From contig OY970063.1 in the NCBI GenBank assembly GCA_963705275.1, positions 2,728,001 to 2,792,000 of the forward strand: DNA of 64,000 bases, written 5' to 3'. Within the stretch, counting starts at the first letter, position 1, and every line of letters starts with the position of its first letter. The DNA is from Fen-1135 sp963705275 (lineage in GTDB: Bacteria; Desulfobacterota; Syntrophia; Syntrophales; UBA2185). Below, piece after piece: positions 8,101 through 17,208 of the stretch. Both the position numbers and the translations under genes were made by a program. The notes beneath the pieces were generated by a model that did no database searches, was not told the DNA's origin, and worked only from the letters and a program-made list of their open reading frames with translations.

Positions 8101-11100
8101 ATCATGTCAACCCATCTGATTGGCCGACCTGTTTTCACGACTTTCAGTGCAAACCCAAGTGGAAAACCATCGAGAAGAAAACTTAATAATTACTGGCCAC
8201 TGCGTAGCCTACTGAAAATTCAACAGTTCCGTACACGTGGGAGCAGTTACATTTTGTATTTGTTAGAAAAAAAGGAAAAGTGATGGGTACAGTTGGATGC
8301 TGCTGATAGAGGAAGTTGGCATGATAATAAAGAAAGAAGTTGGTTTTGGAACTTAAGGAACTATTAAAAGGATGTTTACATAGAGAGAGAAGATACAAGA
8401 GAAAGGATTAAGCCTTAAGGAACACGTTTACATGTCCTACAAGATGAAATTAAATAAGTAATTCAAGGACCTAGCAAGACAACTTAGGTAAAACGAGAAC
8501 TATGATTCTGGTCCACCTCCCTGGAGATAAAAGCTTCGACCACAACAGCGACGAAGTCAGAGAGTCGAGGAGCAGGATTTCCTGACTCTACGTCGTCCGC
8601 TTCGGTGCGCAAAGCAACTACAACTCCGAGTGTGCGGTGTATGGGATTCATCTGGTGGTGAAGGGAACTATCAGGAACTCATCTATTTTTCAGAAGCTAG
8701 CAAGAGATTGGTGCGAGTTTGTGGCTAGGGAGATGGGTTTGACTCGTCGGTGTCCAGGAAACACAATTGAGGGCTCGGGGAGACAACCTGGAAGTAACAG
8801 CCATAATGGTCCCTGGATGGTGACATAAGGAACATGCTCAAAAAATGGCTGGAGACAACGGGGGACTATCACATCTTTGAGAAAACAAAGGATGGCAAAT
8901 GTAGAGACATGAATTCCTAGTCTACAGGAACGTGTGACATTTAAAGGAAGAAGATGAAAAGCTTAGGAAGATGGTGGAATTCAGTCAGTCCTTTATGACT
9001 AGTAAGACTGACACTACATACACTAATACAATGAGGAAGAAAGGATACAAAGTTGTAGGCTGTGCCTCTACATACATCAGCAGGGTGAGGAGGTGGAGCC
9101 TGCCTTCAAGGAGTCGGCGTCATCATCCGTCCAAGATCTCTTACATCTAACCAGAATGTTCAGCAAGCACAGCAACTAGAACCTTAACTGGTAGCAGCAG
9201 CAGGATGAGACATAACTGTTCGTCGACTCATCAAGCACAATGATCTACAATAGCAGTCACATGAATGATTACATGTAAATCCGATTATGGATGGCTTCTC
9301 ACCACTATGTTCAAACATCTCAGAGCAGTGAGGTTGTCAGACTTGGAAGAGGAAGAATGAACAAATCTAGGTGGCATTGGATGTGGCTTCAAACCTTCCT
9401 GGGGTGTTTGTTTCAGCCTTGCAAAATGATCAGCTTGCAGATGTATTTACTTCTGGCCCTTATAAGTTGAAGAATCAGACACATTGAACAGTGACAACAA
9501 CAAGTCACATTTTTGTGTGAATGGGGAGGGTGCTCTTCTGACTGTGACAACAGGACAAGGCCTGCACTTGCCTCTTCCGGTGCAGCATGGGAATAACAAT
9601 AAAGGATTGGATGCTGTTGACTGGTCTGATGAGTGAGCAAATGGGAGTTGAATGCCTTCTCAGCAGAGTAGGCAATTGGAATTAACGCTTAGTTCTGTGG
9701 AGGACATTGTTTCTGTGAGAAAGACCATGCTCAGCTCAATCAGATCTCAAGGCAGGTATCCTTCACTGAGGAGAAGCCAATGAAGCTGGTCCTGCCTTCT
9801 GTCATTGTTGCCAGTTCAGATTCCGTACGTGTCAGGGCAGGTGTCTGGACAACAGTTATGTGGCATTGGATAATTTTATTGAAATGGTATAACGGCTCTC
9901 ACCGCTCAGAATACCTGGGCATCCAGATCTATGAGATCTGACCTGAGTTTGTTGTGGGAGAGGACATTTGGATGTTCTAATGACAAGGTCCTGCCATTGG
10001 TCTTACAAGCAATCACATTGTGTGTGTATACTCGTCGCGTCGGAGCGCCCGGGTTCGGCGGGATCGTTAGGGAATTGGACGGCGTGAGCATCTGGTAAGC
10101 GTGGTGGGCAGGGCTGAAGCAGGAGGAGGCCTGGTGGGGGCCTGACTGATTCGGCTGCTGAATCTAGGGCAAAGCTCTTTGTAAATCGAGTGAGTCGGGC
10201 TACAATGAGTGTGGTGACCTCTGGCGACGTTTCCCTGAGTAAACACCATTTCTCCTGGGCCGACCTGAAGCAGATGAAGAGGCAGAGGCCTTGGCTTCAA
10301 GTAAAACTTAAGTACATTTACTGGCCAGCGTCGCTGGCTTGCTTCCTCCTGGTGAAGGTGGCTAGCAAGGTGAAATGAATGAGAACTAGTCTTTGCTAGC
10401 TGATGGTGACAACAAGTCTGACCTTGGTGCTAAGTGGGTCCTGTTCAGCAAGAGCTTGACAATTTGGCTGTCTCAATCTTCTAGCAAAGTCATCTACTCT
10501 TCATCATGCTGCTGCTGGTAAAGGGCTCTGATCCTTCTGTAACAGGGGTTTGAGGTGCCTGGGCTGTTGATATTGGTTGTGTCCTTCCTCGTGCTCTAAT
10601 AAATGGCCTGTCATTGACCCTGCAGATAGAGGATAAAATTTGGGCTCCAAACAGTGATAATGTCTCAAATTCATCACTTGTGTGCCAAAGTAATTCCTTC
10701 TATGCTTCCTGTTTCCATTTCTGCATACTTTTGGTCCTGTGGACCTGTTTGAAGAAGATAAACCTGCAGAGCATCTGCTGGAATTTGGTGCAACAGTTCC
10801 ATCACCGGCGATGGTAGAGTGTGGCCAAGATTTAATTGGTGAGGAGCAGGGGTTGGGCGGCAACACGAAGGCGATCTCTGGATCTTGCTCAAATGTTGGA
10901 GCCTCTCCTGCGAAGCGGTGTGGGGGTTGGGCTGGCCACTGCGCATGCTTCTGCAGCACATTGGAAAGACTTCCACGGCTTCTGTAGATGACGTGAGGAT
11001 TCTTTCTGGGCATGTGTATGTGCGGCGGGGCGAGGCAGGTGACACCTATGGCCTGAACCCTCGTCCGGGTGTTGAACCAACCTGGCTAACCTCTCCTGCC

Positions 11101-11350
11101 TACTAATAAATGTCTGAGATTGAACCAGCTAAACCTTAGTTGGATCCAGCTGACTCCATTTCTGGCTTCATGATTAAAGGTTTCCTGCTGCTATAAACTG
11201 ATAATTGGTTCTAACCAACAGCTCAGAAATTGGCTGACCACCCTGACCAGCCTCAACTCACCGGAATGGTGCCTTTGCGGCTCTAGCTCGGCCTCTCGGT
11301 GGTGTGGTGGATCCTGGGACTGTCAAGCTGACACATCTGGACATCAAACC
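8101..11350. other. CpG-depleted, gene-poor block of non-bacterial character
   Basis: About 3.2 kb with no open frame longer than about 170 codons, none having a ribosome site or a recognisable family. CpG is scarce: by my count about 5 CpG in 9241-9840 and 2 in 10381-10800, whereas the composition would predict several times more and flanking genes have many. TG and CA are correspondingly common. This is the signature of methylated animal DNA. AATAAA hexamers occur near 10599 and 11104. A short CpG-rich patch (10031-10072) resembles a CpG island fragment or a join between pieces. No bacterial element, tRNA or repeat array was seen. Most likely a contaminating insert or assembly chimera; both borders are blurred. 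Confidence 0.6.
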
Positions 11351-11419
11351 ACCTTCACCGCCCTGGTGATCAAAGGATGCCTGGGCAAATGGTTCCGGAA
11401 TGATGTCGGAGTTGAAAGA

Positions 11420-12232
11420 ATGATTAACAGGCAATCTGAGGGCTCTGTGAGGGGAAGAGAAATCAATCTGAATCTGCGCTGCTTCCTGAAGGTGACGATC
11501 GGCCTTTTTCTAATCATCTTGCTTTTTCCCGGTTGTGCAGGACGCGGAGCATACAGTAGTCGACCAAAGGTTATAGAAAAGCCTCTCTCCCGTCTGGGTT
11601 ATACCATTCAGGTGGGCGCCTTCGCCGATGTCGAAAATGCGGCCCGGTTAACTGACCAGCTCCATGTCCGCGGGTTGGATGCCACCTATTTTGTGGCGCG
11701 TGCGGGACTTTACAAGGTACGATTTGGCAATTACCCATCAAAGGCGGTTGCCCGTCAAAAGGCAGAAAGCCTCAAATCGTCGGGGGCGATAGACGAATTT
11801 TATATTGTCAGCCCCGATGAATATGCTGTTGCCAAACAACAAAAGTATGGCGACATGTATATCAGGGAGGAGCTGATAAAGACGGCAGAGAGCTTCGTTG
11901 GTGTTCCATATCTCTGGGGCGGCACCTCGCCAAACAGCGGATTTGATTGCAGCGGTTTGTCAATGACAGTCTATCAGCTAAACGGGCTCGATCTCCCCCG
12001 GTCATCCAAGGAGCAGTACGAAACAGGTAGCCCTGTTCAGCAGAATGACCTGCTGAAAGGTGATCTCGTTTTTTTTGCCCCGTCCGGCAAAGACAAGGTG
12101 GCGCACGTGGGTATATATGTGGGAGACGGCCGATTCATCCATGCAGCGGGCAAAGGCAAGAATATCCGTGTAGATCACTTGTCGAGTAGCTATTACAAAA
12201 AAAGGTATGTCGGTGGTAGGACATATATATGA
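11420..12232 (+). CDS. SPOR-NlpC/P60 cell-wall hydrolase lipoprotein
   Basis: About 270 residues from ATG 11420, which has GGAG eight bases upstream; a GTG at 11447 is an alternative that gives a shorter signal. A hydrophobic stretch ends in LLFPGC, a lipoprotein box. A SPOR domain (YTIQVGAFADVENAARL to VRFGNYP) binds denuded glycan at division sites. The C-terminal NlpC/P60 domain carries the catalytic Cys in GFDCSGL and the His in KVAHVGIYVGDG with a later HAAG. It should be a murein endopeptidase on the periplasmic side of a membrane. It begins at the right edge of the CpG-poor block, so its native upstream region may be missing. Confidence 0.88.
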   Translation: MINRQSEGSVRGREINLNLRCFLKVTIGLFLIILLFPGCAGRGAYSSRPKVIEKPLSRLGYTIQVGAFADVENAARLTDQLHVRGLDATYFVARAGLYKVRFGNYPSKAVARQKAESLKSSGAIDEFYIVSPDEYAVAKQQKYGDMYIREELIKTAESFVGVPYLWGGTSPNSGFDCSGLSMTVYQLNGLDLPRSSKEQYETGSPVQQNDLLKGDLVFFAPSGKDKVAHVGIYVGDGRFIHAAGKGKNIRVDHLSSSYYKKRYVGGRTYI

Positions 12233-12310
12233 GTTTGCCAATCTTCAAGGCAGGAAAAAGGTATCGCTTTGCCAGAAAATTGATGTAAGAAAGAGAACGG
12301 GGGAAGTAAC

Positions 12311-13378
12311 GTGAATATTAATAATCTGATGGTCACAGGCGGCTGCGGATTTATCGGCAGTAACTTCATCCATTATGTCCTGAAGGAAACAGGATTCGCG
12401 GGCAGAATAATTAATGTCGATAAGCTGACCTATGCTGGGAATCCTGAAAACCTCAAAGGCATAGAAGAACAATTTGGCGGCAGGTACATCTTCCAGAAGA
12501 TGGACATCTGTAACGCCGACGGGATGGAAAAAATCTTCAGTGCTTACGATGTTGATGCCGTCTGTCATTTCGCGGCAGAATCTCACGTCGACAGGTCGAT
12601 TAAAAGGCCGGAGAGTTTCATCCAAACTAATATTGTTGGAACTTTCAATCTCCTGGAAATTGCCAGGGCCAGGGCGGATAGATTTGTACTTTTTCATCAC
12701 GTAAGCACTGACGAGGTCTTCGGCAGCCTCGCTGAGGCCGGATATTTTACAGAGGAGACTCCCTACCGGCCTAACAGTCCCTACTCAGCATCCAAAGCGG
12801 CCTCAGACCACCTGGTCCGTGCCTATAATGAAACCTACGGCCTCCCTGTTGTCATTACCAATTGTTCCAACAATTATGGTCCTTACCAGTTTCCAGAGAA
12901 ACTCATCCCCCTTGTGATCTTCAATGCCGTTGAGGGTAAGCCTCTGCCCGTCTACGGAGATGGCAGGAACATCCGAGATTGGCTTTATGTCAAAGATCAC
13001 TGTGAGGCCATCTGGACAATCATGCAGTCCGGCGAAAGGGGAGGGACGTTTAATATAGGCGGCAATTCAGAGATGGAAAACATCGTCATTGTGGAAATGA
13101 TCTGCGATATTCTCGATGAGATAGTTCCCGCCCCTGACGGGATGACGAGGAAAAAGCTTATCACCTTTGTGAAAGACAGACCGGGACATGACCGCAGGTA
13201 TGCCATTGACTTTAGCAAACTGCAAAAGGAACTTAGCTGGACTCCGCGGGAATCTTTTGCATCGGGTATCAGGAAAACGATAACATGGTACCTCGAGAAC
13301 AAAGCATGGATTGAAAATATCAGGAGCGGCGAATACCAAACGTGGATTAACGAGCATTACGGAGAAGATTCTAAATAA
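12311..13378 (+). CDS. rfbB: dTDP-glucose 4,6-dehydratase
   Basis: 355 residues starting at GTG 12311 after a GGGGGAAG site. It shows the Rossmann motif GGCGFIGSNF, the STDEVFG catalytic segment with the Thr-Asp-Glu triad, and YSASKAASDH with the Tyr-x3-Lys pair, all specific for the extended-SDR sugar-nucleotide dehydratases. It converts dTDP-glucose to the 4-keto-6-deoxy sugar on the way to dTDP-rhamnose or other deoxysugars. The thymidylyltransferase and epimerase are not in the window; the reductase lies far away at 51138-51980. A methyltransferase follows 13 bases downstream. Confidence 0.93.
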   Translation: MNINNLMVTGGCGFIGSNFIHYVLKETGFAGRIINVDKLTYAGNPENLKGIEEQFGGRYIFQKMDICNADGMEKIFSAYDVDAVCHFAAESHVDRSIKRPESFIQTNIVGTFNLLEIARARADRFVLFHHVSTDEVFGSLAEAGYFTEETPYRPNSPYSASKAASDHLVRAYNETYGLPVVITNCSNNYGPYQFPEKLIPLVIFNAVEGKPLPVYGDGRNIRDWLYVKDHCEAIWTIMQSGERGGTFNIGGNSEMENIVIVEMICDILDEIVPAPDGMTRKKLITFVKDRPGHDRRYAIDFSKLQKELSWTPRESFASGIRKTITWYLENKAWIENIRSGEYQTWINEHYGEDSK

Positions 13379-13391
13379 GAAGGAGACCTGC

Positions 13392-14389
13392 ATGGAGACG
13401 CGGGCATGGAGTCCTGATAAACTGCTGAAGGTGTCGGGGTACTATTGGAAGTCTTTTGCCCTGCACGCTGCAATTAAACTCGGGATATTTACAATAATAA
13501 GCAGCGAAGAACTTACAGGTGAAGATATCGCCCGGAAACTGGGTGCAAGAAGAAGAGGCGTTGTGATGCTGCTCAACGCCCTTGGCGGCAATGAATCTTC
13601 TTGTAAAGAATGGCGACAGGTATTCCAACACCCCATCCAGCATATCTTTTCTCTCGAAAGATTCCCCGGAATATATGGGCCACATAATCATGCATCATCA
13701 CCATCTCGCTCTATCATGGTTGAAGCTTGATGAGGCGGTTAGGACGGGAATCCCCATGAGGATGCGGTCATCCGGGAGTGATGAAGATGCGCGGGAGAGT
13801 TTTCTCATGGGCATGTTCAACATCGCCATGAATCTCGCTCCCCGGCTGGTCAATACGATAGATATCTCGGGACGACATCACCTGCTTGATCTTGGCGGCG
13901 GCCCCGGCACATACGCCATCCACTTTTGTCTCAACAATCCCCGGCCTCAGGGCGACTGTCTACGACCTTCCCGCAACCGGACCATACGCCAGGAAAACGA
14001 TCGAGAGGTTCGGTCTTTCTGACCGCATTGATTTCGTGGCAGGCGACTACCTGAAAGAAGATATTCCCGGCAGCTATGATGTGGCCTGGCTTTCTCAAAT
14101 TCTCCATGCAGAAGGTCCGGAGGATTGTCAAAGGATGATCGGGAAAGCCGCTTCGGTACTGGAGCCAGGGGGACTGCTGCTAATCCACGAATTTATCCTG
14201 GACAACACCATGGACGGCCCGCTCCAGCCGGCACTCTTTTCCCTTAATATGCTCCTGGGAACGGAAAGCGGCAGATCATACTCTGAGGGGGAAATAATAG
14301 AGATGCTTGAGAAAGCGGGAGCAAAGGCGGTTAAACGTATTTCCCCCCAGTTTCCAATTGAATCGGGAATTATAACGGGGGTCATTTAA
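13392..14389 (+). pseudogene. SAM-dependent O-methyltransferase, two +1 frameshifts
   Basis: AAGGAG precedes ATG 13392. The product begins SPDKLLKVSGYYWKSFALHAAIKLGIF, the dimerisation winged-helix typical of O-methyltransferase family 2 (hydroxyneurosporene or small-molecule type). Near 13580 the frame is lost; dropping one C from a CCC run restores LLNALAAMNLLVKNGDRY. Near 13938 a CCCC run again carries one extra C; dropping it joins the LLDLGGGPGTYAIHF SAM motif to GLRATVYDLPATG. The span is 998 bases; minus two it makes exactly 332 codons, and no other defect is visible. So it is either a very recent pseudogene or an intact gene with two base-calling errors. Substrate unknown; it could modify a sugar-linked or aromatic metabolite with RfbB. 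Confidence 0.75.
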
Positions 14390-14433
14390 ATATGATCAGA
14401 TTGTCAAGAGACTCAAAATATCGGACAGGCTAT

Positions 14434-15564
14434 TCAGTAATCAGCCTTAAGCGAACAAAGTAGATTTAATCTTTGCTTTGCTGGGTCAACGTTCAAACCG
14501 GAATTTAGTGACGTTTCTTTGCTACTTCGCTTCTGGAAGTGCTCTTCCCATGAATCTTCAAAAAGCAGATGCGAGAACCCCTCGAAGCAAAAAAGGTTTC
14601 GGGTAGTCATAGCGAAATATCTGCCTGCCTCGCCTAAGATATCTGTCTCTCCCACGTGCGTTCCCACTTGGCAGGGTATATTTCTGGACTCTGCGAACTC
14701 TCTGATCTCTTTGGACTTCAGCAAACCACCGCACTTGGAAATCTTTATATTTATGATGTCACAGGCTTTTGCTTCTATCAATTTTTTCGCGTCTGACAGG
14801 TTACACATAGATTCATCGACGATTACAGGCATGCCTGTTCTTTTTCTGATCTCCTGCAATCCTTCGATATCGCCTATTGCTATTGGCTCTTCCACTCCGG
14901 AGATATTAAATCTCTTCAACTTCTCAATCTGGGATATGGCTTGCCTTGTCAACCATTTTCCATTAGCCTCAGTGCGAATTTCGATGTGGTCTCCAAACAA
15001 AGACCTTATCAACCTCACCTTTTCGATATTTTCCTTTTCGACTTCACCCATTATAATTTTTAGGGAATCGAGTCGCAGATTAATGACTTTGTGAGATAGC
15101 TTTTCGAGTTCAGTCGTCTTTAGAAAAGGAACAGAAAATGAACAGGCCATCCTGCCCTTTACAATTGGGCCCAGATAATGATGAAGGGGCACACCCTGAA
15201 ATTTTCCCAATGCATCAAGGAGTGCGATATCAATTGCCCCCAGTGCGGAATTGTATGCACTAATGCTTCTTTCATGGCATTCCCTTTCCAGTGCGTCTAA
15301 TGTTCTCTTAACCTCCTCAAGTGAGTTTATTTCGCGCTGAAAAAGTATTTTCGAAAAGTAATCTTTAATTGTATTAGTGACAGTTGACGGGCTTTCGCCT
15401 GTAACATAAGGCCTTGGGACGCTTTCTCCATATCCAGTAATATGGTTGTCGAATTGCAATTCCACGACTACCGAATCTGCCTGTGCTCTAATAGTGTGGG
15501 GGGAATGAAAAGAGAACTTAAAAGCGGCATTGCACTGAAAGAGATTAATTCTTAATATCTTCAT
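14434..15564 (-). CDS. Enolase-superfamily enzyme (muconate-lactonizing/dipeptide-epimerase type) lacking one catalytic Lys
   Basis: 376 residues with the N-terminal capping domain and (beta/alpha)7-beta barrel of the MLE subgroup. Barrel landmarks are in order: K169-I-I, E199 in RTEANG, E225 in VEEP, D250-E251 in VDES and K274 in NIKISK. In MLE, succinylbenzoate synthase and Ala-Glu epimerase the second strand carries KxK, whose second Lys is an acid/base; here that place is Ile171. The first metal ligand is Glu where Asp is usual. So it keeps metal binding and one Lys but probably not two-base racemisation. It is the last gene of the minus-strand group that includes a B12 radical-SAM enzyme. 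Substrate not predictable. Confidence 0.85.
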   Translation of the reverse strand: MKILRINLFQCNAAFKFSFHSPHTIRAQADSVVVELQFDNHITGYGESVPRPYVTGESPSTVTNTIKDYFSKILFQREINSLEEVKRTLDALERECHERSISAYNSALGAIDIALLDALGKFQGVPLHHYLGPIVKGRMACSFSVPFLKTTELEKLSHKVINLRLDSLKIIMGEVEKENIEKVRLIRSLFGDHIEIRTEANGKWLTRQAISQIEKLKRFNISGVEEPIAIGDIEGLQEIRKRTGMPVIVDESMCNLSDAKKLIEAKACDIINIKISKCGGLLKSKEIREFAESRNIPCQVGTHVGETDILGEAGRYFAMTTRNLFCFEGFSHLLFEDSWEEHFQKRSSKETSLNSGLNVDPAKQRLNLLCSLKADY

Positions 15565-15753
15565 TAACTGATTTCATTTCTTATTGGCATATATTATTTC
15601 CGTACTCCACCATTTGGATACAGGGTATACTTTTCTTGTTCTCACTCCATACAATGCAGAGAAGCTCGCAAAATCTTCTTATCAAGAGTATTAAGAGTGT
15701 TTTACCTTTCTATAACATCAAAACGTCGTCCTGATTCAGAAGTGAAATCAATA

Positions 15754-17208
15754 CTAAGTAGAATACTTCTTAAAGTAATGAGAATTCTGCCAACCTTTCT
15801 TGAGGGCTTGGTTAAACTTATACACAGCGTAAAAGCTTGGGACATTTCTTAGATTGTAAAGCGATTTCATTATGCGATACTGGTAAGTTGGAAATGAGTA
15901 TATACGATCTTTAATGTAATTGTCGCCACTATACACTTCATCAATTTCTATCCCATTTGGACGGTGAACCACGTAGGAGAAGCGATACTTATCCCAATCT
16001 TGTGGGAATGTTTCGCAAATCAATCGACCTTCTTTCTCTAGTTGTTCCATCAATACCGTACCCGGAAGGGGAGTGAGTATGGTAATCTGAACTATGTCAA
16101 TATTGGAATCTACCAGAAACTTGGCTAATTCCTTATAGTACGCTGGAGATTCAAAATCATTGCCTATGACAAAAGCGCCCAACACTCCTATACCGTGTTT
16201 GTGAAAAGTCTCCACTACTTTCCTGTAGTTTTCTACTCTGACCTTCAGGTTTACCCCTTTAGTCATAGTCTTAAGCGTTTGCATACTTATACTTTCGAAT
16301 CCGATAAATACAAACGTGCAACCAGCCTGTGCTGCCAGCGCAACGATGTGCTCATCATCGGCAGAGTTGATGGACGCCTGCATCCACCACGTCTTACGCA
16401 TATCCCGTTCTATCATGCCTTTGAATAATTCCGCGGTCCTGGTCATGTTCTCTTTACTGTATCCGACGAGGTTATCATCTGCGAATGCTATATATCTCCC
16501 TCTAATTTGTTCTAATTCGTTGAGTACATGCTTGGCACTGCGTTGCCTGTATTCTTTGCCCAGGTACTTCGAAACAGAGCAAAAATAGCAATTGTGTGGG
16601 CAGCCACGCGATGTCTGGACCGACTGCCAGAAATATTTGGGATCAAGTAAATCGCGACGAGGTGTTATTGTTAGTTTGTTCAGGTCGACCTGTGGACCTT
16701 TATACACTGACGACAAGCGATTATTTTCAAAATCATCGATTACTCTTCCCCAGATATCTTCGGCTTCCCCAACCAGTACCGCGTCAGCATATCTTAGAGC
16801 CTCTTCTGGAAGCATCGAGGCATGGATGCCTCCTATGACAACTTTAATTCCCTTTTCTTTGTATATTTTGGCAATCTCATAGGCCCGGTTGATATTACTG
16901 CTGAATGCCGTAATGCCGACAAGATCTGCTTCTTCAAACTCAAACTCATTATGGTTCTCATCGGCTATTTTAACTTCCCAAGAAGCGGGAGTCAGGGCTG
17001 CCACATAAGCGAGCCCAATGGTGCGAATGTTGAAAATTTGCTCAAGAGTAAACCGCTTCTTCGGCCCACCGGATTGATCAAAAGTAGTTTGTTCATTTGA
17101 TAATAATTCTTTCTTACTGGAGTGAAAGGTATTCTCTGTAGGAAGAAAAAGGGCAGTGCTGCCATTCTTCTTCTTTAAAGGCAACCGTGACCATGGTCGA
17201 GATTGCAA
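15754..17208 (-). CDS. B12-binding-domain radical SAM enzyme
   Basis: 484 residues. The N-terminal third holds a cobalamin-binding Rossmann-like domain (ADLVGITAFSSN, KVVIGGIHASMLPEEAL, ADAVLVGEAED). The radical-SAM core begins at SRGCPHNCYFCS, the CX3CX2C cluster motif, followed by FADDNLVG and a GFESIS strand. The class includes methyltransferases and C-C bond-forming enzymes of cofactors, hopanoids and natural products. The annotated start, TTG, directly overlaps the kinase stop (TGATTG), so the two are translationally coupled; a later inner start is possible because the first 15 residues are unlike the family. The group with an enolase-like enzyme downstream suggests a small biosynthetic pathway, product unknown. 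Confidence 0.9.
   Translation of the reverse strand: MQSRPWSRLPLKKKNGSTALFLPTENTFHSSKKELLSNEQTTFDQSGGPKKRFTLEQIFNIRTIGLAYVAALTPASWEVKIADENHNEFEFEEADLVGITAFSSNINRAYEIAKIYKEKGIKVVIGGIHASMLPEEALRYADAVLVGEAEDIWGRVIDDFENNRLSSVYKGPQVDLNKLTITPRRDLLDPKYFWQSVQTSRGCPHNCYFCSVSKYLGKEYRQRSAKHVLNELEQIRGRYIAFADDNLVGYSKENMTRTAELFKGMIERDMRKTWWMQASINSADDEHIVALAAQAGCTFVFIGFESISMQTLKTMTKGVNLKVRVENYRKVVETFHKHGIGVLGAFVIGNDFESPAYYKELAKFLVDSNIDIVQITILTPLPGTVLMEQLEKEGRLICETFPQDWDKYRFSYVVHRPNGIEIDEVYSGDNYIKDRIYSFPTYQYRIMKSLYNLRNVPSFYAVYKFNQALKKGWQNSHYFKKYST

Noticed and set aside
8637..11106. Several open frames of 60-170 codons in the CpG-poor block
   Set aside because: No ribosome sites, no family resemblance, overlapping on both strands, and composition unlike the bacterial genes. 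They are chance frames.
8101..11350. A giant structured bacterial non-coding RNA (like OLE, GOLLD or ROOL)
   Set aside because: No long-range stems or promoter were seen, and the CpG depletion is better explained by animal origin. Not excluded without folding and homology searches.
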